Position numbers and translations under genes: made by a program. The notes beneath the pieces were generated by a model. It worked only from the letters and a program-made list of their open reading frames with translations. It made no database searches and was not told the origin of the DNA. Positions 12,014 to 27,000 of a DNA stretch of 64,000 nucleotides are shown piece after piece. The stretch comes from Setophaga petechia (Eukaryota; Chordata; Aves; Passeriformes; Parulidae): positions 8,738,476-8,802,475 of the forward strand of contig JANCRA010000028.1 of the NCBI GenBank assembly GCA_024362935.1, read 5' to 3'. Position 1 is the stretch's first letter; every line of letters begins with the position of its first letter.

Positions 12014-15000
12014 CTGCAACACACAAACAGGAGAATTACAAAGTGCATCAGCTGTGCTGACACGGAACAAACAGCAGCAGGTTAGAGAAAATAAGGGTGC
12101 ACATCCCCAAAGGAACAAAAAAACACGTGGCAGTGATCACTTACGTAGGTTTTTTTACTGTCTCTGAGACTAAATTTAACACACTCCAGGCTGGATTGTC
12201 ACTTAGACTAAGATCTAAGAACCTTAACTACAACAAACTCCAAAGAAAAGGTAGCTTTTTTGCTTTTCTAAATGAAGAAAAGTCCAACAAATAAAAAGAA
12301 TCCCAATACTGCTAAAAGTACCATTTTGAACTGAAAACATGACAAATTCTGCTCATGTATGGAGCAGACAGAAGTACAGCAAAAAGAATGACCAAGCATT
12401 GAAATGCTCTGATTTCCCAGAAGAAAATGACCAGGGGGACTCCCAGTCCCCACAGACACTCTCTGCTAAATCACAGGACAGAGCATTGGCCTATTATATT
12501 TGGAAGAGCCTTACTGCCTCACATGGAGATGGAAAAGATTCAAGCAATGCAGGATGGAATTTAAATAAGAGAAGCTCCCAGAAAATGATGGCCCTGGACA
12601 TCATCAATCCCTGTGAGAGTCCTGGAGGCTGAAAAGCAATTACGAGAAAAAGGTACCTAAATTTAGAGGTTACTAAATTTTGTCAAGACCATCTCTCTAC
12701 CCAGGAGAAGTGAGCCATGACGTGCCCAATCCCATCACTCCAGACCTGGACAGGTTAATTTCTTCCTCCAGCAGTGGAAGTTCTACACCTGCCTTGATTT
12801 ACTACCCCAATGCTGGTGCTTTCCAGCCAGGGAAAAGGGACAGTTTTGCCCCATTCTTTGGTGGATTTCTCAAGTCAGATAAATATCTGTGCAGATTTGG
12901 GATGTTGGCTGGGCTCCGGGTCTGGCTATATTAGTGGGTCAAGTCCCACCTTTCTGCTCTCCTGATGCAAAACTCAAAAATAAGTTTCTCATGAGAACAG
13001 CACAGCAGGTCAGGTCAAGGTCGGCCCATGGCCTTGCCAATGCCAGCAAACTGATGTTTAAGGAAAAAGTGCAGAAAAGGGCAAGCATCTAAAAGGGAAG
13101 GAAGGGAGAAGCATCGAGCAATCCCTCCCCAGACACAGTGTCCAGTGAAGGCAGGGCTAGAAAATCCCATCCACAGCCACCCCACAGCAGAAAACAGCCC
13201 AGAGATAGGGTTGAGCAGCAGTTCCTAAAAAACCTGAGCAAGTTATTTTAACCTTTTGTTGCTCTTCATCTGTGGAAGAGTCATCGGATGGCTGAGGAGA
13301 GTTTCCAGGGCTGTTCCTTCGAGCATCTGCACCCCCATCTGCAGCAGGTGGCACTTCCAGCACGGGCACCCTGGAGACCCCATTCCTCCCAGTGCCCTGC
13401 TCCTCTGGCCTGGAATGGGAGCAGGTTCGGGACCGGCTCTCCTGGGAGAGCTCCACGAATTTCTCCAAAGCGCTGAAGAAATCAATCCTGTCTGTGCTGA
13501 GGTCTGTCACTTCGGGCTGAGAGTTCTGTTGGAGACCTAGGGAATTCTGGTTTGGGGATTGGGGGAAGTCTTTTAAGCACGAAGTGAATTCTTCCATAGG
13601 AACCAAGTGCACGTTCATATCAGGCTTAAGGGCATCTTTTTCCAGATCATCCACTGTCAGATCAGGAAACTCCGTTATTTCCAAGGAGTGCTGGAGCTGC
13701 ATTAAGGCCTCAGAAGCACGGCAGTTGTCAGAGGGGACAGAGTCTACACAGCACCCTGCTGTACAGCCATTGATATTGTTCAGGTTCAGCTTGTCCTCCA
13801 TCTGCTCAGTGTGGAAGTCTCTGCAAGTAAACTCTAAGTGGATCCTTCTCTCCTTCACACACACGTCCTCGATCATGTTTGTGTCCTCTGGGAGCTGCTG
13901 CTCCCTGTCCAGCTCAGCTGAGTAGATGGGAGACATGGGCTGCTGGTTGTCATTGGTCTTGGCCTCTGAGATCTGGTCAGCTGAGGTGGTGATCTCCTTT
14001 TTGTTCAGCTCCAGCCCAGCCTTGCAGATGGGCTCGTGGTGATCCGAGAGGTCGCTGTCCGAGTGTGAGCGCCACAGTTTGTTGTGCCGCTGTTTGCTGC
14101 AGGGAAGGAGAGCAAAAGAAAACAGTGAGTAACTTCTACATGCCACAGCCAGATCCACCTGGTTGTAAGAGGACATAACCTACAACAGAAACTGTGCCAA
14201 ATGCTGGAGTCACCGACCACAGCTGCGGCTTCACCTGAACAGTTCAGGGCCAGACCTGCTGCTGGAGAAGTTGACCCAGTCAGGAGCCACTTTCCAAGAG
14301 CTAAATTCCATGGCACCATTCTGCTCCACACAGCCAACCCTATTTCTCAGTAGTGCTGGATCCATCCACTCAAATGCAATGTTTAATTGACTGCAGAATT
14401 TGGTCCTCTTTTCTCAGCCAGCACTTTTCCATTTGCTAGCAGGTGAGTGGTGACCAGAAGAGAGAGAACCTCTTGTGCTGGACACAAGCAGATGGTGGAC
14501 ACTGAATAAAGTTCAATTTCCATAAAGTCCAATTTCCCTCGTGGTTCCTTCTCTGAATAGTTTCAGTTATCAATAACTGGCTCTTGTAACCAAGGGAAAG
14601 GGTGGGATGAGCAGAGGTGGGTGTGTGCAAAAACACACATGACATCCTCAACAGTAAACACACAGCCCAAATTACCACCCACCTTCCACAGGAAGGAAGC
14701 TCAGAACTCCTCCAGCTCCTGGAAAGCCCCTTTAGGAAAGTCTGAACCATCAAAAGGCCAAATAACTGCCAATGGCATTGCATCACCTTCCCCAACTCCA
14801 CCTGCCAAAAACCCCAACCCATGCACCTGGGCTCACAGAGAGCACTGCAGGCAACTTCTTGCCATGAAATGCCAGAGCTAGCCCAGGCTGCCAGGGTTTG
14901 CTGAGTGGCCACGGCCACAGGGATGTGTTTCCACCCATTGCCCCTAGGAGGAACACAGAAACCACAGAAACCTCCTTGGAGCTGCAGATCTTGCAAAATC

Positions 15001-18000
15001 CCTCCAGTCCCTTGCTAGCAGGAGCAGGTGCTCCCAGACACATCCAGTGGCCACTGTAAGTTAATTAACAGATGGTACTGAGCTAATTACCACGTGCCAG
15101 TTCAGTTGTGGGTGCCCAACAGCTAAGGAAAATAACCCACTGCAGATTTAGCTTTCCAACCCTATAATCAGTGACAACCTTCCCGTGTGACACAGGGCAG
15201 AATCAGGTCCTGACACAGGAGAGGAGGGTCAAGATCAGAGGCCAAAGGCGCTGTTCTGGGGTGCACATGCTCCCTCTCTAGTGGGTTTTGGAGCAGTTTG
15301 ACACTGGCAGCAGAAAGAGGCTTGTCCCTGAGGCAGGTTCTTGCTTGAGCTCTGTATGGAATGTCATCTGACATCTCTGCTCATACAGCCTGCAGAGCTG
15401 CTGGTGTTTTCTGAGGGCACTTCAGTGCTCAGATCCAGCTCTCTGCTGCACATTTAATTTTGAAAGTAAAAATTACCCTCCAGTGTGAGCAACTGGCACA
15501 GATCTGAGGACCAAACCAGATGTCAAGCACCACTGGCAGAGGTGTGCTGTGCTATCTTCCAATCTGACATTTCCCCAGTCTGACAACCTGCATGAGGTGC
15601 AGGCCAGAGAACAGGAGCCCACTTCCCTTCCCAGAGCCCACAGCCACCTCTTGACCTTCCTGGGAAACATTCCCACTGCTTGTACCCACACCAGCTTTGG
15701 ACCAGGAGGCCCCCACACCTCCCACCAGCTCTCCAGGCTTGGGTATACAAATGCTGTTGGTTCACAAGCTGCACCAGGCACAGGAGATCCCAAACACTGG
15801 TTTCCTGTAACTTATCTATAACTAATAACAGAAACAGGCCTGGCTCAGCCTCGCTGTGTTTATCAACAGAGGGAGGGGACAGTTTAACTAACCCCAGGAA
15901 GTATGACAGTCCCAAAGAGCAAAACACACTTGTTGTTGTGACTAAAAGCAGGCAGGGGGTTTTCATTTTACAGCTGGAAAACATATCCCAGTTGCTATAA
16001 CCCCAGCACAAAACCGTAACTGGATAGTGTGAGCACATGGCTGCCCTCACATACCTTCCCCCTGAAACTGGAGCAGTCACATGAGTGTCAATCTGCTGGG
16101 TTTTTTTGGTTTTTGTTTTTTTTTTTTACCTGTCCTGGAATACTGCAGCAATAAACAATGCAGCCAGAGGGCAAAGCTAAATAACACAAAGAAAGAGGAA
16201 AAAAAGCAGCTTTGAGATAAAGAGGGACAGTCCCTGCAGCACGGAGGGGCCATTCCTTGCTTCAGTGAAGCTTCATTTACTGCAGGCTTTTTCATCCTAC
16301 ACAGATGTAACACACTGCTCTTGCATTTTTTAAAGCCTCACAAGCAATCCTGTTTGTGCCATTGTAAAGGGACTTGCAGAGCAGGGCAGGGCTTCAGTGG
16401 AAGGGAGGCCACATGTTATAAATGGTGGCAGCAGGAAAGATATACCTCCAAAAAATAAATTACTAAAAGACAGGGAAAAATAATCCTTAACCAAAATGTT
16501 TGTACAGGGTGGCTTTGCAGGCATGCCACCAGCTACCAGACTGGCAGATTACCCAAACCAACTGCTGGGCTCAGGGCTGGAAGATGCGAGACACCAGCTG
16601 CTCCCACACCAGAGCTCCTCACAGGTGGTCACCAACCTGTTGGTGCATTTTCCACACCTAAAAAACTTATTTTTCTCCATCCAATCTACACCAATGAGAT
16701 CTAATTCCCCAGTCTGCTCAATGCACATTGCACTGGTCAGGTCACCTCTGGCCCAGAGTTAAGCACTGACCTTTACCAACTGGTGCCAGCAGCATGTTTG
16801 GTGTCACATGAGGCACCCAGGGCAGGTGTGGTGTCTGTCTCCAGGGGTTTCAGTCCAGCAGGGCACTATTTTTTAAAATTGTCTATTCCACATGATCTGT
16901 CCTGAGATTTGATACTACTTGGCTGCTTTTCAGAAAGAAAGAGGGTCACTGTGGCAGGCAGGTTTGGGGATCAGGGGAGAGGAAGGATGGGAAGAATTGG
17001 TGGATGAAATTCCTGTGAGTGCACCTGGTCAGGGAATAAGCTGGGAGGAGCCCTGAGGTTGTTTACTTGTGCAGAGAGGGAAAGAGGAAGCACACTCCAG
17101 TGACAGAGGACCTCAGACCAAGGGTTTGGTAAAAACTGGGAATCCAGGCCTGGCCCAGCAACAAACACAGTCAGATTAATGGTAACAGGTGGAGAGCAAA
17201 GGAAGAAAAAGTTATTACAATGTAAGGGAATGGAGGTCTTTGCAAGTGGATAGAATAGACACGAAGGGACAGAGGTAAGAAGTGTGCCCTAAAGACAGTG
17301 CATGAGTGACAGAGCTGTTGTAAATAACAGTATATAAAACAATTGCTGGACTCTACCTTAAAGCTATTTTCCAACCTAAATGATTTTACAAAAAGCAGAC
17401 ATCTCCCAATTGCACCAAAAAAGCTTTGAAATTTACTATTTACTTTGGTCCAAACCTGCTAAGATCACTGCCTGTGGCAAGAGGCTCAGATTGGGTAACT
17501 GCTGCAGATCTGCTTCCAGGCAAAGCACACCAGGATCCCAAACTAAATACCATAACCTGGCAAAACAGAGTATCACTACCTCCTTCCTGCTGATCACGTG
17601 AAGACATTGCTTAACACAGCCTAGAAACATGCAATATTTATGTCTTTTTGCTAGTCAGGTGATTGGCTTGGGATTACAACACACTTGCCCATACCCAGGC
17701 CCAGCTCCAGACCAGCCTCAGGACTCCAGGCAGGAATAAACACCACTGTTGCAATGCACAGAACATCCTGTCCCCTCCCCTCACCAACACTTAGCAAAAG
17801 GATCTAAATAAAACCAGACCAGCTGCTGAGGAGGGGCATGTTCAACAGGGAACTGTGAGGAGACAAAGCGAGGTCCCTGCCAAGTGATGTTACAAGCAAC
17901 AGGGACATCATTTATCTCTGCTGGAGCCTGCATAGCTCTGAATGCTGCACTCAGATAACACTTCATGGGATGCTACTTTCCAAAAACCAAACATCCTAGA

Positions 18001-21000
18001 AGTCAAACAGCTTCCTGACAGCTCCTGGTTACACCCATTTTCCCAGGCTGAGCTAACCCTGAAAACAGAGCGTCACCTTTCCAAAGAACCCGAGCTTGCA
18101 CAACACAGCGATACAAGCTCTGACTAAAAAAAGAGTCAACCATTGAAGTGTTGTGCCCATCCACCTCAACATGGATAATGAGGATCAATCCCTGCACCCA
18201 CCTGGCCAGCAGGATCCCCTGGTACTCCTCCAGCTGCCGCATGAAGCTGGGGTTGGGCTTGGTGACCGTGCGCCGCTCCTTCACGTAGTCGTAAGCCCTG
18301 TCCAGGTTCCAGCCGTACTCCTTCATGGCATAGGCAATCACTGTGGAGGCCGAGCGGCTCACTCCCATCTTGCAGTGCACCAGGCACTTAGAACCATTTT
18401 TCCTAAAGTGGGAGAAAGAACAAAAGAGGATCACTAAACAGAAAACATCTGACAAGCTTAGAAAAACAGTAACTTCTTTACTAGAGAATTACCAAACATA
18501 TTTTCAACACTGTGGCCACAGCTGGAGTCTGGGATGTGATCTGATAATCCAATTTAAAAACTGGAGCAAGACACACAAAGAAACAGAAGAACAAGGTCTT
18601 GTTAATATTCCTAAGAGATTTTGTTACAACAGCTCTTCTGAAGCTGTTATTGCAAAGTGGAAAAACACAGAGATACAGGAAAACCTCTGAAGACTAGTGT
18701 GGCACCCTTGAGCTCGGCCCAAGTGGCCCACTGGCATCAGGCCATATTCCAAGTGAAAAGAGAACCTGTACCACAAACCTGGTGCCACAATTTAGAAACA
18801 CATCCCAGAAAGATATGAGGCAGTTCAGAGCAGCCTCTAGCACAGAGATGCTCTTCTACTGCAAACCACAAAATGAAAATACTGTGATGCTAGGTAGGCA
18901 AGGAGGAAAATCAGTTAAGAAAATCAGCAGGAAAACAAAATGCTTAGTATATATCTTCTAAATGGGTGTGTTGTGTTTTCTGAAAAGACTTACTTTGCCT
19001 TGGAGATGAATTTGTAGGTATCATTCCAGTAAGCCAGAAGATCTGTAGCTTCTTCATCATAAACCCTGATATTGTGGTATTCAAAGAGCCCAGGGAAGAA
19101 ATTATCTATTTCTCGAGTCACATTCAAAATGTACCGTACCCTGCATGAGAGACACAGCCAGTTCAAAGAGATGTCCCACTGCTACACTGCAGCCTTGCCT
19201 TGCTTTGCCAAGGGCATTTGCAAGTGCATTCCTCAAGAAAATTCCTGGGAAATCAGGAATTAATGCAAGGAAGCAGCAGCTAACACAGACAATAGGTTTT
19301 GCTGGGCACTTTAGAGCCTGATAACAGAGATCCATGGATAGAAACTTCCTCTGCACAATGTCAGCTCACACTGCCCACCACCTCTGTTCTACATGTCAGC
19401 AACACTTGTGCCACAGGAGCTCCTGCAATTGGTGTCTGCACACCTTCTCCAACCCCTCTGTGAATCTCTCCTCCTGCTGCACCAAAACCACAGGAAGATG
19501 GAAGACTAAGCCTCCCAGTAACACCAGAGCTAAACAAACACATAAAACAACTACAGAGAGATGTAACAGACAATGAGCCACTGGGGAGGATTTATTTCTT
19601 ATCCCTAAATTTTCTGGAAAGGAAACTGCTAGAGAAAGCATGTGGTATTTATGTACACAGCACTCAGTATTTTTAGCCCTGAGGGTTACTCGTAAGATGC
19701 TTATGAAATGCACTCATGCTGGGATATCAGGCAGAACAAGGGAACTGCAAGAGGGTGACATCCCCTTTCCCAAGCAGGTATGAGATCACTGGCAATCAAG
19801 TAGGACCTGTTGGACTCAAGGAAATCACAGCAGACCCCGAGTTCACCAAGAAGAGTCAATTTTGCCAGGCTGAATTTCTGAGGTACAGAATTACACTATC
19901 AGTTCACCAGCACAATTAGTTTTTTCCACTGGTTTGTCACAAATAAGCCAAACCCATGAATAATTATTTAATTGCACAATCTTGGTGCTTATAACCACCT
20001 GGTCTAGAGAAAGGACAATCTAAACTTGAAAAGTAGAAAGGGCAGGAAACAGAGGAACCCATTGGTGGGGTTCCTACAGGACTCAACTTCCTACTGGGCC
20101 CCACTCAGAGGAACAAATGCTCTTCTCCACATTTTCCTTCCTGCACAGCCTGGAGGTCCTAAGTGCCTCTGTAATCAGCCCAGAACTATGGGCTGGGGCT
20201 GAGGGCACAGAGCCAACTATGCAGCATCCAGCTCAGTAATTGCAGCTTTTTACTACTTATAGCTATGAGCTTGCTGCCTTCCTTTGTTTGCCTTGGGGAC
20301 ATTAGTCAAGGTCAGGGTAAAATCCTTTTACATTAAGGTGCCTGTTTGTGGGACAAGGAGTTTGGAGGAAGCAAGAGCTTGTTTGGATTTACAATCCCTT
20401 AAATAAGACTCAGGTTATACAGCAGGTATGGAATGGAGTTTGTTGCATAGAAAAGTGTGGCCAGGGTCTTGCTTTTAAGCTGATGGCCTGAAGCTACTCA
20501 CCCTCTGTTCTGCAAATCTTCCAAATTGGAGGCATTCCATTCTGAGCCCTGCAGGGAAAACATGCAAAGGGACACATCAGGCAGAAGGAAGGCAAGGCCA
20601 GGCAGCTGGTGGAGGGAGGGATAGTGAACCAGAGCTGACCAGCCAAGGGTTGGAGAGCTGGGGCTCCTTTGAGCACAGGGGCACACAAGTGGTAACCAGG
20701 AGTGAGGCTCAGCACCTTGTCTCACCCCATGAACCAGATCCCTTCTGAAACAAGAAGCAGCTCTGCCAACAAGAGCCCAGCACTGTGCATTGGCACTTCC
20801 TGCAAACTGCTGACAAATCAACCTCAGCAAGACAGGACCACCCCACCCTTTCCCTGGAGGCTGCTGCCAGTTCTGCCCCAGAGGAGAAGCTGCCTGCATT
20901 TAAGAACCATCCAGGTGCTGTTTATACACAAAACACCCATCTTGAACATCAAAGGCAGCAACACCTAAGCTCACTTGGGTTACACCTCCTCTCCCCATGC

Positions 21001-24000
21001 TCAAAGCCTGTGTGAGGACAGAAATGAAGACGTTTAACTAACCCTGGCTAGGTACCCTCTCCTCTGCAGCACACACAGCTGCTTGCTTCCTGCTCAAACA
21101 CAAACCTGACTGAGGACAAAACCACTCAAATGCTTCCTTCAAAATTTAAGGTGCACAAGCTCTTTGCTTCCCTGCCCTAAAATGGTTCCCAAATGGAAAG
21201 ATAATCCAGATGAAGATGATTGATTATATTTACCAAGGCCCAGACTCAGTTTAATGTTGTCTCTTTCAGTCAAGGAAGAACAATTTAATTCAGGCCTGGG
21301 AACCATCAGTTTCCACAGGTAGGGAGAACAATGCTGCAGGGGTGAAAGCCTTTTGTCCTGTCCTTTGATCCACAAGTACCAACATCATCAGTTCTCTTAT
21401 TTCCTGCTTAGCTCTTTCAGCACTCCTTAAATGGGATCCCACAGGGCTCTTGCCTCCACCTGGAAGGAAACAGCTCCTTGCCTCTCTGAGCCCTCACAAC
21501 ACAACCCTGCCTTACAGCACACATGCTCCTGGGTGAAGCTGGTGCCCAGCCCCAGCAGTACTGCTCCTCACCACAGCAGCTGCTCTGTAAACACTTTTAT
21601 TCCACACATTAACCACAGCTCTTCTTGGTGCTGCCTGCAAGCCTTGTTTGAAAGGTTTTCTCCCCATTAAATGCACTCAGAGCCAAGACTCCAAGCCCTG
21701 CAGTGCATCCAGCTGCCTGTAACAGGTCCCTCTATCTCCTTATAACACATAGTCTGCAAAAAAAATCCATTACATCTTAGGTGCTTCCAAGTTTCCTGGC
21801 TCTACCCCAACATGATATCCTGGGAGTGCTCACATTAACAGAGACCATCCCTTCTGAGCCGGAGACTGGGAGAGGCCCTCTCCATTTGGAAAGACCAGCT
21901 GGTCCAAAAGGAATGGCTTTGTTTAAAGTTGAGCCAACCTCACAGGCTAGACAGTCCAACCAAACCTGTGTCCATGGCTCCAGGGCTGGGAAATCCAGCG
22001 GAGCGCTGACTCACCAGAAGGAGCTGCAGTAATTAAGACAGGCCCCAGCAGCAACTAAGCAAGCAAAACATTAAACAGCAAAATGTTTATGTTTCCTTAA
22101 GTGACTTATCTCCAGGATTCTTTGTTACTTTACTCTGTTCTTCCTGGATCACACAAACTCAGAGCTTTCCATGTTAAAAGAGTGTTCATTCCACCTGGAT
22201 GGCACACAGCTCTCCTCCCTCTTTGCCATGTTATGTCTTTACCAAACACAAGAACTTGGCATGTGGGTACCCTGGACAGTTAAAGCCACAAAACTGGTCT
22301 TACATCAATGGAAACAGCCCTGAGAAACTGTTAGAATTAAGACCTTGTCTCTTCCATCCACAAGGTACAGGGTCTACAGCTTGGTGCTACATGGCAAAGT
22401 TTAGCACAGCCAAAAAGCCAAGCTGCTCTTGTTCATTACTGTCTTAAGAGTATGTGATCGCAGGATCAACCAACCTTTCCTTCAGAATTCCCTTCACTTC
22501 CTCCAGAGGCCCCTGTGTCAACCAACCCATAGTGAAAAGTGTTAGGAGTGTTTACTTTTGTGTTCACTGTTAGACTCACCAAAAAGACATGATCAAAGAT
22601 CTGTGTGGGGCTGTCCATCTGCCCAAGGATCACTATCATTTCATTGTCAATGAATTCCTTGAACTCCCGCAGGTTACACACCATCTGCATCTCCAGCTCC
22701 GTGCGGATCTGCATGGGTACGAGGGACACAAGGAAGTCATGAGAAATTTTTGTTCTGGCCTTTCTTCATGGCATGAAGCACAGAGCTCTTTAATTTGCAC
22801 AACAGATTTCCAGTGCTGCACCCTCAAAACTCACCTCTTTTGAGGTGATGTTCTCCAAATCTTTCTGCATCATGATCTCCCTTAATTTGGTCTTAATCAG
22901 CCGTTCCGTGCGTTCCCGCTCAGTTGGGCTGTCAGAAGAAAGCAACAGAGTCACTGGGAGGGAAAACAAACTGGATTCATGACACTTTTAAAATAGGTAT
23001 AGACTGCATACTCTATGTAGAGCCTCAGACTCTCACACTACTTCCCCCAGGCATGTCCTGTGGAGGGAATTCAGGTGACAGTAAAGCCCAGTTTAGATTC
23101 ACAGTTGTATATGAAAGCCACCAACTGAATGCTCCTAATCCATTGTAGTCATCCAGAGAACCCCTGGTATTTGGTAAAATTTAAATTGGGAAGGCTGCAT
23201 TATACCCTCTGGAGCAATATCTAAGCTCTCCCTACCTTTCTTGGAAAGGTAACAGCTCCAAAACTCCTTACATGGAGAGACGAGGGCAGCTAAGCCTCTG
23301 CATTCCTCCCCTCTGCTGCCAGGGGCCTTATCACCAGCTGCAAAAATAGCCTGAGTAACACCAGGGGAAGCTGCAGCAGAGCAGCAGCACAGAGCTGGCT
23401 CACCCAGCATCTCTAGAGGGGACCCAGCAGTGCCATGTCCCACCACCTTTCCCTTTCTCTGGAAGGCTGCCAGGTTGGGGAGGGCATGGACCTTACAAGT
23501 GTTCAACTGGTGGTTCACAAATAAAAACCATGGAAGTTCCTGGTTCTTTTAATCTCATGCATTATTTCAGGATTCCATTAAGAGAGTGCTGTTTAAGTGT
23601 CCCAAGGAAATCATTCAATTTCAAGGTGCCACCAGGGAAAGGGTGGGTTAGATAAAATTTATATATGAAAAGCTACAAGAAAATATTAATCTGTCAGCCT
23701 GCCAAAACTTTTCAGCCACCCGCCTTGTACATTAAAAAACAATCAAGTGTGAAGACTTGTTCACAGCTGAACAACTGCTCAGCATCATTATTCACTCACT
23801 AGACTCCAGCAACAGGAAATATCTGGGAGCATAAATCAACCAAAGGCACTATTATTCTGGGAAAGCAGCTGGGGCCAGTGAAATAATCATAAAATGGGCA
23901 AGTGAAAACCCTCACACTTGGCACCACATCTGGTCACAGACTACCTTTCAGGTTATATGGTATTGGTACCATCAGCAGTTACTAATGACAGGGGTGGTAA

Positions 24001-27000
24001 ACCTTGAATGCTGATACAGCCTGTAAATTCTGCCTTTCCAAATTGTCTACCCATTTACCTGAAGTCCATACATAAACACTTCACTTTACAGCAAAATGAA
24101 CTGAGGAAGGATAAAAAGACCATGTTAGCCTAAACATGTGCTCAGACACGTGCCAGTGTAAGAGCAAAGTCCAGAGAAACCTGTTCCTTCCAGGCCTGGA
24201 ACAAGAGGACAAAACCAGCAGAGACAAGGCTGAGGTACACCACACCTCTCTCACCAGTAACAGGGCACTTACCTTGCAGAAGCAAAGGTCTGCAAGCAAA
24301 GCCCAAGGTAAACAACTAAACTAAAAACAGAGGAGATGCCAGGGAGCCCCAGGAGGGCTAAACTTCCATTGCTGGTGTTTACCTAACCATGAGTCCACTT
24401 ATTACATGGAACAGGAAGCTTCTTCTTATTAATACCTAATTAATAGCAATCTCTTGTGGAAACTCTCTCCTCATTTGAGGATAGCTCAGCAGAGCCAGCC
24501 CAACTTACACATCTGTGAAGAGGGCGGGCGAGTCGGGCCGGTGGGACTGCACGTCCTGCATGGCGTTCCACTCATTGACTGACGACTGGTCCGAGTTGAT
24601 GTGGCTCTCATAGTAACTGACCCACGTGAGGAAGAGGCTCCCTGGATAGTAATTGTTGCTCCTTGCCACTTCACAAGCCTTATGCAAACTCTGTAGAGCA
24701 GACCTAGCAAGGGAACAACATTTGTCAGTTTATAATTTCTTCCTCAGGCACTATCAAGCACTAAGCAGCAGCCAAATCCAGGATGCTGCTCATGTCCCAT
24801 CAGTTGGTACAAACCCCTGGCACTGTGCACGAGGCTGTCCTGCAAGGCTGTGGATTCCCACACGCTGCCAGAGCTTGCATGTCTTAATTGGAGCATGCCA
24901 AAAGAAGGCTGGATAGCAGTGAAGGTGCCCACAATTCAGAGGGCAGAGGCACCCGTGTCTCTGGTTCCAAAATCTGCTACAAATATCCAAGCCTTAAATA
25001 AGATGCACAGAGTTTGTGTCCAAGACAGGGTGCTGACAGCTCCTACTGTGCCATCAGCTGTCCTGTGCGCAGGGCAGGAACCCCCAGGAATCAGACATGC
25101 ACAACCAAGGGCTCAGGACTGCACTGAGATGTTGAGGTGTCTGCCCTCTCTCACTGCACGAGAGATGTCAGAAGTTTCTTCAGCTGCTGCTGGGAAACAA
25201 ATCCCCCTCTGCTATTTTTAGCTTATTTTAAATCTTTGACTGGGATCAGAAGGATCCAGGTCAAAATCACTGGGGTGACAGCAGCATCGCTGACAGGCGA
25301 TGTATTTTTGCAATGCAAAGAAGCTTGAGCCAGAAATACTTTCATGATCACTACATGAACCACCCTAAAAGGAAAGAAAAATGCAAGCAGCTTCTCTTTC
25401 CTCTATCACAATGAACATATCTCAAAATATTTCAAACATATACTCAAAGCAATGTGACTCTGGGCTCAAAGCAGCAGCCTTTTGCAAGGAAAATTACCCT
25501 ATTCCTTCCTGCCCTCAGCTGAGACAAAGCCTCTGTACACCAGCACTTACAACTCTTCTTTCCTTTGGTACCAAACTTCCTTCCCTGTCTCTGAAGGAAA
25601 CTTCTGGCTGCTCAAGCAGGTCTCAAGATCACAGTAACCTAAAGCAGCACTTGGTTTTTAAGAGCTTAAGCAGCTGAAACACCCAGAAAAAGGATCACCA
25701 GGACAGCCTGTAGTAAGTACTTACCACATTGCCTGTACAGACACGGGCTTGAATATGTGCACCCTGTTATCTGTTGATACGCTGAACCCTCTGGTGAGAA
25801 GAAAAAAGGCAAAGTAAAAATGTCTCCCAAAAGTCACTTTTTAGTTAATAACTGATAGTCTTAGCACATTAGAACAGCAAAGGTCTAGCCCTAAGCATAC
25901 ACTGCTGAGTTCAGCTAGCAAACAGATGAAAATAGCACACTAAAAGCTCTAGATAACTTCTTTAAGCAGCTGCTGTTTGGGAACGAAACTAAGACAGTGG
26001 GACAGTGCTGGGCTGTGCTGTTTACCTTGGCAACACAAATTCAGTGCCACAGCTGGGAGCAACAGAGTCCAGCTAAAGAGATCCTGGGGCAGCTACCAAG
26101 GAAAGAAAAGTCATTCCATGCACTGCACTGGACAGCCTGAGTAACTGGCACAAACAGGAGTCTGCAAGTCAGGTGTCAATTTGGCAGAGAAACATCATTC
26201 TTGCTTTATGTTGGGCTGAGTGCTGCCTACTGCAAGCATGATGGAGGAACACATAATAGGATCCCTTTAAGGAGCTTTCACTACACACCCACTCTCCAGT
26301 AAAAGCTCCTTTACTCCAGCTTAAACACACACATAAGCCACTGTCTCAGTGCGTGTTTATTCACAGATAAGTCAATTATTGGTGTTCCCTGCCACAAGCA
26401 CTGTGACTGAGGGCCTTTGAGCCTGCTAACCTGATACAGGTCAACACAGGAGGGCTGCTGGGCCTGTGAGGGCTCTGCAAGCACTGGAATCCTTCCCCAT
26501 ACACCTTGTTCTAAGTTGTATTAACACAGAACACACAAAAGGCACTCACCCATCCCCATCCAGGTGGATCAAGGTGTCACTCCAGAGAGGCAGCACCAAG
26601 CCCATCGTACAAGTGCTACTGCAGTGAGAAAGAGAAAGTCAGTCTATCTACTACAGCACCATGTTATTATTCTAATTTCATGGCAATAGTTGCATATTTT
26701 TGTATTCATTAGGAAAAAGAAAAATCCCATTGTTGTTTCAGAGACAAACAGCGCCAGTGTTGCTCTACAGGGGCCTGGCAAGGATCACTAACCAGATTCA
26801 GGGCACAGCACTATCCTTTCAAGCAAGCTTAGAGGGTTAACACACCCAGGAGAAGAGCAAACAGGATCCAAAACCACTGAACTTTGTGCAGAAGGTCAGA
26901 GGGGGCTCACAGTCTTTGGTCAGCTCAAGGCTTTCTTTAGAGATTAATCCCTCTCAGGCTCAAGAGGTTTGGTTCTAGCTCTGATTTTGCAATCCACAGC

